Source: Asparagopsis taxiformis | Lineage: Eukaryota; Rhodophyta; Florideophyceae; Bonnemaisoniales; Bonnemaisoniaceae | Direction of reading: 5' to 3' | Length of the DNA stretch: 64,000 bases | NCBI GenBank assembly: GCA_030407315.1 | Contig: JALQPE010000232.1 | Location: forward strand, 1-64,000 | In this document: piece after piece, positions 19,751 through 28,705 of the stretch | Layout of the letters: every line of letters begins with the position of its first letter | Numbering within the stretch: the first letter of the stretch is position 1 | Position numbers and translations under genes: made by a program | Notes under the pieces: model-generated | What the model was told of the DNA's origin: nothing | Seen by the model: the letters and a program-made list of their open reading frames with translations, nothing else | Database searches by the model: none

Positions 19751-20895
19751 TAATGAAAAAATGGCTTATTCTCACGTTGATTGGGTTGGTTTCTACGTGA
19801 TGGGTCTTGTTTTGTTGCGTCAAAGAAGCGACATTCCATGTCGCCTTTCCAGTGGCCGAGGTCACCGCAAGCGTGGCATCGAGTGTTCTTCTTATCGCGC
19901 GGAGGTCCATTGTATCGTCTTCGTTTCCAGTTATGTTGGTCTTGTTGGTTCCTAAAAGTGGGTGGTGATCTCGGGGTTGACATGAGGGCATTTCTCGGCG
20001 GCTGGGTATCTGGTACTGTGATCGATTTCTTTTCCGCCACAGGAATAACTTCGTGTTCGATCTGGCTTATTGCTGCGATAGCGTCTTCCAATCGGATATA
20101 GTTTTGCACGCGATCTGTAGAGGCGATGCGCTTCGTTGACTCGTCGATTGATGTTAGTATGGAATTGAGCTGCGATACGTACCTTTCTATATTTCCAGGA
20201 TTATTTAGGGTGGCGTTGCTTTCGATGTTCTTGACTTGTTCTTGGATGGATGCAAACGTGTCGCGTGGTATGGACATCTTGGAAGGGGCATCGAGATCGC
20301 TGGTGTTCTGTGCACATGTGGTAAGGTGGAGTATGAGATTGTCTTGGACGCTTTTTGGTAGGGCTAAATTTTCGAGAAGGACCATGACGAAAACCTGATT
20401 GTCTTGGTCTGATGACGTTTTGTGGCAGTGGTTCAGATACTGAGAAACGAGGCATTCGAACCTTTTGGCGTAGTCGTGTGGTGATTCGGAATTTTGACGG
20501 CGGCAAGTGTAAATATTTCGCATCATTTTTGAAATTCTTTTGACGGATTCGTGTGGGGAGATTTTTGCTAGGAGATTGACAATACAGGCAATGGCATCAT
20601 CTTGTTCTTCGTCGGTAGTGGCATCATCCATTTTCAAGAATCCAGAATTGATTTGGTAATCTAGCTTGTGTTTGCTAGCGGCGTTGACCGATAGGTATAG
20701 AGCTTCAGCGAGAGCTTTCGATAAGGCGAGTGCTTTCATGTCTCCTCCCCTTGCCAGTTTGCGAACGAGACGTACCCATAGCCGGACGTCATTGCGCCAT
20801 TGATATTTGTCGGACTGGTCATCGAATTTAGGTGATTGCATGAGGTCTCTTGGAGTTTCACGCCCTCCTGGGCCCATAACTGTGAAAAGGTCCAT
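19750..20895 (-). CDS. Copia-3 gag polyprotein
   Basis: Structural gag. I chose the ATG at 20893-20895 (context cacATGG), which lies 13-15 bases inside the 5' LTR and reads MDLFTVMGPGG through the primer-binding site; the ATG in that site at 20877 is the alternative. The body has helical gag character (DKYQWRNDVRLWVRLVRKLA). Near the C-terminus is CHACGDLGHWKGDMEC, a zinc knuckle of the C-x2-C-x4-H-x6-C kind. The stop overlaps the next start as TAATG, so protease-integrase could follow by termination-reinitiation. No internal stop; probably functional. Confidence 0.8.
   Translation of the reverse strand: MDLFTVMGPGGRETPRDLMQSPKFDDQSDKYQWRNDVRLWVRLVRKLARGGDMKALALSKALAEALYLSVNAASKHKLDYQINSGFLKMDDATTDEEQDDAIACIVNLLAKISPHESVKRISKMMRNIYTCRRQNSESPHDYAKRFECLVSQYLNHCHKTSSDQDNQVFVMVLLENLALPKSVQDNLILHLTTCAQNTSDLDAPSKMSIPRDTFASIQEQVKNIESNATLNNPGNIERYVSQLNSILTSIDESTKRIASTDRVQNYIRLEDAIAAISQIEHEVIPVAEKKSITVPDTQPPRNALMSTPRSPPTFRNQQDQHNWKRRRYNGPPRDKKNTRCHACGDLGHWKGDMECRFFDATKQDPSRRNQPNQRENKPFFH
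20864..20880 (-). promoter_or_regulatory. Copia-3 primer-binding site (iMet half-tRNA type)
   Basis: On the minus strand GTTATGGGCCCAG follows the LTR directly. Its complement CTGGGCCCATAAC is the initiator-Met anticodon arm. The AUG inside it (20875-20877) is in frame with gag. Confidence 0.7.
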
Positions 20896-21535
20896 GTGGA
20901 ACGCAGTCGGAGGGTGGAATACTCTACAAGATGGATCGGCAAAACAGATTTGGCACGTAGCCACTTCGCTCCCTCGCTCGTGCCTTTTTTCTTTCTAGCT
21001 TCTCTAGATGCTGCTATTTATAATAAACACCTCTGTGCTCCATGTGAGCTACCAGCATTGCTTCTGCGTTCCAGGTGAACTGCCAGATGTGCTTCCGCGC
21101 TCCAGGTGAGCTGCCGGATATTATTGCTGACCCGCTCCATGTGAGCTACTGACTCAGCCGCAGTTAATATCTCAATACTAAGCTGCTGATAGTGCGTGGG
21201 GTAGCGGATGCTGATCGTAGCGTCGGGGAGCTAATGCTGTTGGTCGGCGCCAACTTCTGGTGCTGAGTATACAAGCTCCATTGACCTGCATATGCCAAGC
21301 TGCTGGTGATAGCGTCATTAATCGTATCTGCTAATATAAGCACACTGACAGAGCCCGTATGTCAGTCGTGCAATCGCGCGGCGGCGATTGGCTGCTCCTG
21401 TAATCTTTCGCTCGGCGGCGACAGGAATATAGTAATATAAGCTCTCATGCGGCGATGAGTTCACACGTGTGATACAGCACACGTGTAACTGTGGAACTAT
21501 TTCCACTTCGTATCATATTCATTGGATTTCTCACA
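20881..21535 (-). repeat. Copia-3 5' LTR (promoter copy)
   Basis: 655 bp, the upstream LTR for the minus-strand element. Read on the minus strand the order is CACGTG pair, four 31-bp repeats (21037-21166), TATA box (21014-21022), then the transcribed end. Confidence 0.95.
21014..21022 (-). promoter_or_regulatory. TATA box in the Copia-3 5' LTR
   Basis: TATAAATAG on the minus strand, with the 31-bp repeats upstream and the candidate gag ATG (20895) about 120 bases downstream. The 3' LTR has the same motif at 15688-15696. Confidence 0.5.
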
Positions 21536-21645
21536 ATGGTAGGTATGATCATACGACACTTTTACAATCAATCTCGCCGGCGAGTCTTCTAGTGGCAAAA
21601 TTGGAGCTAATCGTTTATTTTTTCAATTATAACTAGGGTGGTAAA

Positions 21646-21669
21646 AAGTGGCCTCATATGAGGCCACTT
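21646..21669. repeat. Perfect palindrome, 12-bp arms
   Basis: aagtggcctcat followed directly by its reverse complement atgaggccactt. Confidence 0.85.
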
Positions 21670-22002
21670 GTCCGATAGACACTAGTGTATCATGGTTCCT
21701 ACGATTCATCCGAAGCTGCCCCGGTGGTGAAACCACTTCTGTGCTCCGTTGACAGGAGTGGGAGCGGTCCGGAGCAGATAACAGTGGACTGGGACGCCGA
21801 ACTGACGCAAGATTGGATGTACCCTCCTCGGCCGTGAAGTGAATTCATTGGTTCCTCTGTTTGCCCATTGCTGGCTCTATTCATACGTGGTAAAGCATCA
21901 ACCGCCCCGGGTTTCCTCTCGCTAGAGTAACCGATTACACTCATTCAAGGTGGTGGGATCAGTCATGACGTCAACTCTCGGGGAACATAGTAGAAACGTG
22001 TG

Positions 22003-22039
22003 CTTTCAGCACAATACACCGCGTGTATTATGCTGAAAG
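22003..22039. repeat. Inverted repeat, 17-bp arms, one mismatch, 3-nt loop
   Basis: Arms 22003-22019 and 22023-22039 pair except at c22012/a22030. Could be a hairpin or a decayed inverted duplication. Confidence 0.8.
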
Positions 22040-22993
22040 AGGGTGCAACCGACCTGTTTTTCTAGCTGTGCATGGTTGGCCGAAAACATGATTGTTGCAC
22101 CTCCTGTAGTGAAACGGTTTTGATGTCGTGACGAGGTCCTACTGCACTCTCTAGTCCTGAAAATCCTCGAGGGTGGGTCATGGGACGGCCGGCGGTGGCG
22201 ACCCACTCACAGTTCCGTGCGTCATGCCGCTGGCGCAGCGAGCGAAGTGGCTGTTATCCGCCGTTAAAATTCTAGTCGAACAATTGCACAACGGCAACCG
22301 AGGCCGCGCTGCGTGGAACTACCAATCGTGTGACTCGGTCCCTTTATCGCGGTACCCGAGTTGCCATCCTCAGACGACGCGGCGAGTGATCTACCCTCTT
22401 TGCTACATGATATGATTGGGTGCCACCTGGATATTGTGGCATGCAGGCCAGTTGCTCGCGCGAAACTGTATGATTAGGGAGGCGATCTGAAGGATGGGGA
22501 GTGTCGGATCACCTTCCTCGTAATTGCCGTCATGCGTGTGTTGTTCGCGTGTTGACGGCAGCAATCCAGGTGTTCATCGTGCCTTGACACATCGTCCATG
22601 GTATGACTGTACCGCTTCTGTGAAATGCTGAACGGGTGATCTACCTTCATACTTCGTTTCATTCCTACTTTATATTTCAAATGACTATTCTGATCCCCTT
22701 GTCGAAGGAGAAGGGGCGTTGTCGTTGTTTTCATATTCGTCAGCAAAGCATTGTTTTCCAACCATTTTTGAAACAACAATGCACAATCTTGAAATGTAAG
22801 ACTGCCCGCTTTCCTACTCGCGTACCTGTTCACTCATACATCATCGAACCATGTTCATTGTGTTTAGTGACATTTCTTACGTTTTCAAAGATATGCAGCA
22901 CCCCTGGTAGCTCTAAAATCCTCTCTTTAAAAGCTGCACATCAATATTTTCTCTCTGTTGAAGCATCCTGAGGGTGTCATCTTCACCATCGCC

Positions 22994-25028
22994 ATGTACT
23001 TTCTCTGTACACTCATTCTCATTTCTATTACAAGTCTTGCATTCTCTGCTGCACCACAACCATTCGACTGCTCTTCTCACATTGCCCAAGAGAAGTACGA
23101 GCGTCTCGGACAGGGCGGCAATTGCCTGTCCCTTCTGGAAAAAGAACCTGACTCATTTGAGATTTGCAAAACCAAAATATGCTATCTCTTCTTGCAAGAA
23201 GAACCCTTCATCAAATTGGACACAGCCGTATTTTCTGATGAACCGCTGGCAGAGGTTATGCAAAGGCCGTTCAAGTGCGGTAATTCGACTCGAAATGTAC
23301 TCCATCCATCTCTTCACGGCATTGCCTTCGACGTCATTGATAACACACCTGCCAAGGATTTGTACTGCGCTTGGGCTGGTCCAACAAGTGAATGCACATT
23401 CAACGCCCTCGTTGACTTTACAGAAATCATGGCAGAACAAAATTATATGTTTGCCATTACTGGCCTACTACTGGAAACAGAACAGCGTCGCTGTCATCAC
23501 ACACCGAGTGCCCCTCTCATAGACAACCGAATGATCATAGTTGGAGAGAACAACTTGGGAGACGCTCAGAACACTGGGCCATTTCAGCAACTGAGCCGCC
23601 CGTTCAAATGGGAAACATGGGCGATTCTTGGTGTAACGCTGTTGCTCTTCGCCTTGGTTGCTTTTGGTATTGCTCTCCGGTTTCAAATCTTTCGCGGGAG
23701 ATCTCTTGTGACTGCTTTTTTCATATTGTTCGGTGACAATGATGAGGCTCTGGCCCATGAGAATCGAATTCAAGAGGAAAAGCAAATGTCGTTTTGTAGC
23801 TCAAAACTACCAATCTCAACCGCTGCCAGCTTTAGTTCTTTCGTTTCCATGCAACGACCGTATCTCGTCTCCTATCTCGCGCCACAAATGCAACGTCGCG
23901 AAAGTACTGATTCTTCTCTTTCGCAACAAGAGAGCCGATCATTCACTACAAAGTATGGTTTGGCATTGACGTTCTTCCGTGTGGGATTGTTCTCGTTTTT
24001 TGCAATATTCGCTCTGTTCTATGAGGTGGCTGTCGTTAACTTTCTGTTCCAGCAACAATCGCTTATTCTTGCAAGAGATGTTCGCGTGTTAAGTCGATCA
24101 GAATTGGGATCCTACTCAATTCTGAGAGATTCTGCTTTAGAAGACATCTTCATCAATATAGGTTGGTGTCAAGCTTCTTTTCTTTTTGGTCGCTTTCTCT
24201 CTTCGATTCTAACATGCATTCCAAACTTTTTGCAACACCCTCTCTGCAGTGGATTCAACAGGGGCCAAGAATGTAGATCAGAATCCTCCTTGGCACCAAT
24301 GTGATACCGCAGCAGGTTGCATCCGAGAAACAGCCGATCTGAGCAATGACGTTTCGTTCACTGTAACTTTTGAGGTTACTGGGAAATTTCTAATTGGCAG
24401 GGAATCCAATTGCAGTACGTTGAGGCTTTCCGTGTGCGGACCAGAAACCGATGAGAGAATCCAAGGGCAGCCACACTGACTTACCACTCACTTTCCGATT
24501 CCACATAACAGGTAGGTTGGCCGTTTATGACACACAAGATGTATTATACGCATTCAACGGCGGTTGGCTGTACAATAACGCATCCGACGAAGAAATGCGA
24601 AGAGAAGTGGACCGGGAAATCCTATTCCTTCGTACTCAAGGAGACGTATGTCATATTTGTCACATTTATTGCCTTTCTCAACAGGATCTGAAACTGACAG
24701 CATAGGTGTGTCTGTGAAATTTTTGAAACAGATTGAGGGCTTTGTGGATACTGAAGTCCAGCTTGACCGCGAAAACCATTCCAGTAGCATTGACGCTTTG
24801 ATCATCTTGGTTCCAGTTGGAATTTTTGTGTTGCCCCCGCTGCTGTTCTCTGTGCTTGTTCTCGTTCTCTGGAAGAAGGGCTTCCAAGAATCGAGTGCCA
24901 CAAGTACACAAGAGGAAAGAAATACATACCAAATGAGAAATACGTACCAAGTGCCCCGGACACAGAAGAAGTTTAGTGATTTCTATGACGTTGATGAAGC
25001 AGGGGACAGTTTTCTGACGGATATCTGA
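22994..25028 (+). CDS. iGluR-like ligand-gated channel candidate, four exons
   Basis: Proposed exons 22994-24161, 24250-24414, 24512-24645 and 24732-25028 join in frame to 587 residues. The introns (88, 97, 86 bp) start GTTGGT, GTACGT, GTATGT, end CAG or ACAG, and have CTAAC/CTGAC-type branch sites. The ATG at 22994 starts a signal peptide (1 to about 19). Next come a Cys-rich ectodomain with an S1-like pattern (GIAFDVIDN; FAITGLLLETEQRR), M1 at 208-230 (PFKWETWAILGV), a short hydrophobic pore-like loop 236-250, a basic/Ser-rich linker, M3 at 327-352, an S2-like segment (SRSELGSYSILRDSALEDIF), M4 at 510-536 and a short tail. This order matches ionotropic glutamate receptors, but the SYTANLAAF signature is not conserved, so ligand and conductance are unknown. 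Confidence 0.6.
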
Positions 25029-25475
25029 GAGTTGATGGTCATGATCGACCTGACCGACCGACACAAACGGGAAGCTGGAGATAACATCCCGCGACACTTA
25101 GCTCATTGATCGTCCTATACATGATCTCGAATCTATTGAATTCATGCAACATGAGCTGCGGGGCACATCGATATGGAATCGCATCACAGTTTCTTCCAAA
25201 CCAATTTGTACAAGATTATCAAAACGTTTGAACTGTGCAGGATTCAGAGATGAGGTTCAGGCTCCTTGTTTGGATACCTTCACTGTCTGGGGTGGATACT
25301 GAGGACCAGCGACCCCAACGATTCCCTCATCATCTAGTAGAAGTTGACCGGTTACGAATAAGTTATGTCCCATTTATTGAATTGAACTAAGTTAGTTTCC
25401 CCATGACTGTGATACTACCAAACCAGTCAGATACCCAGCCGAACATCCACCTTCCACTGCAACTCCTCCCCCAAA
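25029..25475. other. Convergent 3' region between receptor and zinc-finger genes
   Basis: 447 bases between two stop codons on opposite strands. It must hold both 3' ends. No gene seen. Confidence 0.5.
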
Positions 25476-26528
25476 TCAAACTTCCTTCCCCGCCTCTCCA
25501 CAGTCCTTCCCATTCCCATCCCCACTATCACTCCCCTCCGCGTTCGCTCCCTCGTCACACACATCATCACGTGACACGTCACCACCCTCTCGAGACTCGT
25601 CGCCTCCCAATTTTTCCTCCAAATTTGCTCCGCCCCCGTCACACGCGCGCCGCTCCCTGTGCACCGCCCCAGCAGCTCCCGCGCAGTCCGCAGTCACAGC
25701 CGTAGCCACAGCAGTCTCACATGTATTCGACGCGGGCCTGGCCTTTTTGTGAACTGCATCATCCTGCGACTGACCGCCGCCACTCGCACTCTCACCCTTG
25801 CGCTTGCGGTGATTGATGAGATTGAGTCTGCGGCGGTCAGTGGTCCGGTTGTAGATTGCGCATTGTGCGCGCTCCGGGCACTCACCGCGACAGTGTGTGC
25901 ACAACCACGAACCGGGAGCTGCACTCCGGGCTGCTTCGAGGTCCCATTCGTAGAATGCGAAGCAATTTGTGCAAATGGACTTTCTGCACGCGCCGGATTG
26001 GAGGTTTCCGCAGGTGACATGGGGAGCGGCGGCACGCGGTTTGCGCGAGCAGATGTGGCAAAATTTGCTCGGGGTGGGATTGGCGTAGGTTGGGGGCTTC
26101 CTAGCCTTTTTGACTTTCCCCTGCGCGTTTGACGGGGGAGGCACGATTGGAGCAGGGTGGGGCGGACTGGAGGGGTGGGACTGAGGGAGGTCCGCTGCAC
26201 CGCCACGGACAGCCCTGTTTCCGTGGCTATCTTGCGGTGCATTTTGGTCGCGGGAATTGTGCAGACCAAGAAGCGGGAGAAGCTCACCGACAGAGTGATG
26301 GGCATGGAAGTGATCCATGGTCGGGAGGGAGGCTTCGCCAGTAATCCAGTGGTGGATATCGCTGGAGAGGGCGACAGCGTGAGGGGAGGCGAGGGCGTGA
26401 TCAGCGCAATCAACGTCCAGCTCCGGCTGATGAGGGAGGAGGTCGTGGGAATGGAGAATGGGGGAAAGCGGGGTGGGAGAAAGAATGGGTTTGGGGGAGG
26501 AGAATGGAGTGTTAGTTCCGCTCGGCAT
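25476..26528 (-). CDS. zf-4CXXC_R1 (CDCA7-type) zinc-finger protein, unit 1
   Basis: 350 codons, no intron needed. Residues 1-135 are Pro/Ser/His-rich and disordered-looking. A basic KVKKARKPP (139-147) leads into a ten-Cys domain: C157-x2-C160, C173, C181, C186-x2-C189, W208, C210-x2-C213, the hallmark CRGEC at 213-217, and C223. This is the zf-4CXXC_R1 pattern of CDCA7 and related nuclear proteins, which bind DNA and, in CDCA7, recruit the HELLS/DDM1 remodeller. After the domain a basic RKRKGES and an acidic Gly/Ser tail follow. It faces the receptor gene. Which class of the family it belongs to, and whether it affects DNA methylation, cannot be told from the sequence. Confidence 0.7.
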   Translation of the reverse strand: MPSGTNTPFSSPKPILSPTPLSPILHSHDLLPHQPELDVDCADHALASPHAVALSSDIHHWITGEASLPTMDHFHAHHSVGELLPLLGLHNSRDQNAPQDSHGNRAVRGGAADLPQSHPSSPPHPAPIVPPPSNAQGKVKKARKPPTYANPTPSKFCHICSRKPRAAAPHVTCGNLQSGACRKSICTNCFAFYEWDLEAARSAAPGSWLCTHCRGECPERAQCAIYNRTTDRRRLNLINHRKRKGESASGGGQSQDDAVHKKARPASNTCETAVATAVTADCAGAAGAVHRERRACDGGGANLEEKLGGDESREGGDVSRDDVCDEGANAEGSDSGDGNGKDCGEAGKEV

Positions 26529-28705
26529 TGTGGTTGGTGGGAAAGAAGGCGGTGTTGAAGAGATTGGGGAATGCTGTGTTGGCTGAGAAGAGGAAAGTTG
26601 TGTTTGAGGTGAGTGTGTTTGTTCGCGGACATGGTTGCGAAGGAGGTTTTTATGGTGAGAAGCGGAGGATGTTCTTAGCGATTATGCAAGTAAATGAAAT
26701 GATGTATGCGAGTGCGATTCTATTAGTCATTGTGTGTGTGCGCGTGCGTGAAGGAAGATGCTTGACGGGTGGGTTCGGGATGAGGGACCATTGTCAGTGT
26801 TTGGAAATGGTGTTAATGAAGCGGATGGCAGGGACAAGGTACGGATGTGGTCAATTTGAAGTTGTTGTCGGTGGCAGTACTAGTGCTTGTGGTGTGCGTG
26901 TGTTGTTGGGGGATGATAATGGAGGGTTTGCTTCGTCAACTGTCGAGAAATAAGGGAATGGGAGGCAGGCAAGCGCGACTGCACAACATCATGAATGTGT
27001 CAAACTTGATAAATCAATTCACTTACAACAGCCAGTGCAATGCGGTCAGGCAGCGAGGTTGAAGTGGACCAGAACGACATACCCTAAGGGTACCCTACCC
27101 TCATTGTTCAGTTCAGTGTGCAGTGAATACAAAACACACAGGAGCAAGTTGGGGTCAGCCAGTCACTCACCCGAGAACAATTCTCGATTCAACACACATC
27201 GATAACTTCCATTGGAGGAAGGATGGAAATTTTTACGATCGAGCAGACAGCGAAATGGGGATTGCGGAGTGCCGACCAAGTGTGGCCGATGTGGAAGTAC
27301 ATTGCATTGCATTGCATTGCATTGCATTGCGGCGGTCAAACATCCAGCGGGACCATAGTGAAGGTCGGGATTACGAAGATGAGGATGTGGACATTGAGGT
27401 CTGAAAGTATGGCGGACTATGGAGCGGTGTGGTTTCGAGGGAAGAGAGGATGACTAAACAATGACAGAGCAATGATGCTAGAAGACGAAAGAAGCCATTT
27501 GGATCAAGTGGGATGTTGGATGCGCAACAGTTTTCATATTGGACTGTGCATAGTGAATGAGCAGATGGAAGCGGTGACGGCAGGGATGGCGGGGACGTAA
27601 GCATCGAAAGCGTAACGACAGACTGGTATTTACGTTGCTCCTGGCGGAATCTATCGCGATAGACACTGGCGCAACAGCATCTGCAATATATCTGGGTAGA
27701 TGAGAAGAGGGTGGCTTGGGTCGTTCATCATGCGTGGGAGGGATGGATGACGATAAGAGAGAGCTGGAGTAGTCGAAGTAGAATGGGTACGGGGCGACAG
27801 CAAGAAATGTGTGATTGAAACCGAGATTGTTTGTTTTTCCACAAATTAGGGCTACCAGATCGGGTGATGCAACTTTATGAGCGGTGTGCCAGAGACTGGT
27901 GAATGACCATCGGTGATGGGTTTCTCAATCGCCAAGGAACGGTGCAGAATGTTACCGGGTGGAGAGGAATCATGGCTTGAGTGGGGAGTGCAGGCAGAAC
28001 ATGTCCCAATCATGAAATGTAGCGATATGTCGGCGATACTCGTGCGTAGCGGCCGATGGCGATGAGAGCGGGAGGAGAACAGGTGTAAAACAGATGCTGC
28101 TAGTCTGGCCATTTAGATCACATGAGATCTGGATACTACGGGTTGGTGGATGCGGTTGACCCAGCCCACTGATGAGGCATGTGCAAAGCTAGGTACCGAC
28201 GTCATGGACCTCTCTCGAGATCCGATCGATCATCGTCGCTACTAACTACCTCTTAGCAGGAATTGCAACATTCAGTACCACTTTTAGCATGTATACTCGA
28301 GTATCGCGACACTCCCTTCCAGCCTGCATAATACTCAAATTATCATGCAACTCTGCCATTCTGCACTGCCACAGCACTGGGCAGCGACGGAACATGCAAT
28401 CGTACTACAATTTCCTCCTCCTAACCTAGTGTTTCGCCACATTTTCTCACCAATGCACAGACCTAATTTCCTCATTCTCTTTGTTCCCCTCCTCAAAACT
28501 AATAATCACATGCCATGCAATTCCTCCTCTCGTCGCAATCAGCCTCCATCCAGTTCGCACATGCTCGACCATTCAATACCAGAACACGCACACATATATA
28601 TACTTATCAACAACAACACACACACCCTTCCCACTCACACCAACCACCCCCACATCAACAAAGCATTCCTACCCCACTGCCCATCACAACTTGTGATCCA
28701 CAAAC
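26529..28705. other. Upstream of the zinc-finger gene, no confident gene
   Basis: About 2.2 kb. It contains the promoter side of the zinc-finger gene, an ATTGC microsatellite (27301-27330), a short palindromic accctaagggt near 27082, and AC/CT-rich low-complexity sequence from 28400 on. Open frames are low-complexity and overlap on both strands. Confidence 0.45.
27301..27330. repeat. (ATTGC)6 microsatellite
   Basis: Six exact copies; units 2 and 3 have five (44297-44321 and 58687-58711). Confidence 0.97.

Larger units (their letters stand above)
15555..21535 (-). mobile_element. Copia-3: young, near-intact Ty1/copia element
   Basis: 5,981 bp, minus strand, 655-bp LTRs (15555-16209, 20881-21535) that by my reading differ at one base (t15803/a21129 region). 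It has a 5-bp TSD atggt (15550-15554, 21536-21540) and is inserted in the Copia-2 5' LTR. Three long open frames cover gag, protease-integrase and RT-RNase H. Near-identical LTRs mean recent insertion; the only visible lesion candidate is a frame-preserving palindrome in RT (17192-17252). Confidence 0.95.
10118..21558 (-). mobile_element. Copia-2: Ty1/copia element nested in the Copia-1 LTR
   Basis: Minus-strand copia element with TSD ctttt (10113-10117 and 21559-21563). Its 5' LTR (right) is split by Copia-3. Gag, protease, integrase, RT and RNase H are recognisable in order from right to left, but several frameshifts separate them. Protein blocks show it is a close relative of Copia-1. The LTRs differ by an 8-bp indel, a 51-bp indel and the first two bases, so it is older than Copia-3. 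Confidence 0.88.
15459..21558 (-). repeat. Copia-2 5' LTR, split by Copia-3
   Basis: Two pieces: 15459-15554 and 21541-21558 (114 bp joined), separated by Copia-3 and its duplicated atggt. It carries 8 extra bases (gatcggcc) relative to the left copy. Confidence 0.8.
1..21566 (+). mobile_element. Copia-1: old Ty1/copia element hosting the nested insertions
   Basis: Ty1/copia order gag-PR-IN-RT-RNase H on the plus strand. It is split by a gypsy element (3807-9311) and by Copia-2 plus Copia-3 (10118-21558). The left edge is cut by the window: only the last 41 bases of the 5' LTR are present. The 3' LTR starts at 9975, is interrupted at 10117 and ends at 21564-21566 (aca). The 5' copy ends gattctgtcaca; the 3' copy, rejoined across the Copia-2 insertion, ends gattcttttaca. 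Many frameshifts and stops make it the most decayed and presumably oldest layer. Confidence 0.85.
21567..22993. other. Single-copy intergenic sequence upstream of the receptor gene
   Basis: About 1.4 kb without a convincing gene; open frames here are short and unlike any family I know. It holds two palindromes (21646-21669, 22003-22039) and presumably the promoter of the gene at 22994. A ctttaaaagc stretch about 70 bases before the start codon is the only TATA-like candidate. Confidence 0.5.

Noticed and set aside
22474..22833. 119-codon minus-strand frame upstream of the receptor gene
   Set aside because: No recognisable domain or splice context; likely chance in promoter sequence.
24632..24684. 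Alternative third intron of the receptor gene using GTACTC and the first AACAG
   Set aside because: It would also be in frame, but the 5' site is weaker than GTATGT at 24646. The 24646-24731 intron matches the size of the other two and has a good branch site.
25694..26632. 312-codon frame on the minus strand overlapping the zinc-finger gene (repeated in each unit)
   Set aside because: Low-complexity Ser/Pro text in an alternate frame; the other frame has a coherent ten-Cys zinc finger.
27080..27100. Telomere-like ccctaagggtaccctaccct
   Set aside because: Not a repeat array; a short palindrome by chance.
27301..27330. ATTGC repeats as a CRISPR-like or regulatory array
   Set aside because: Five-base uninterrupted units without spacers, differing in number between units: a microsatellite.
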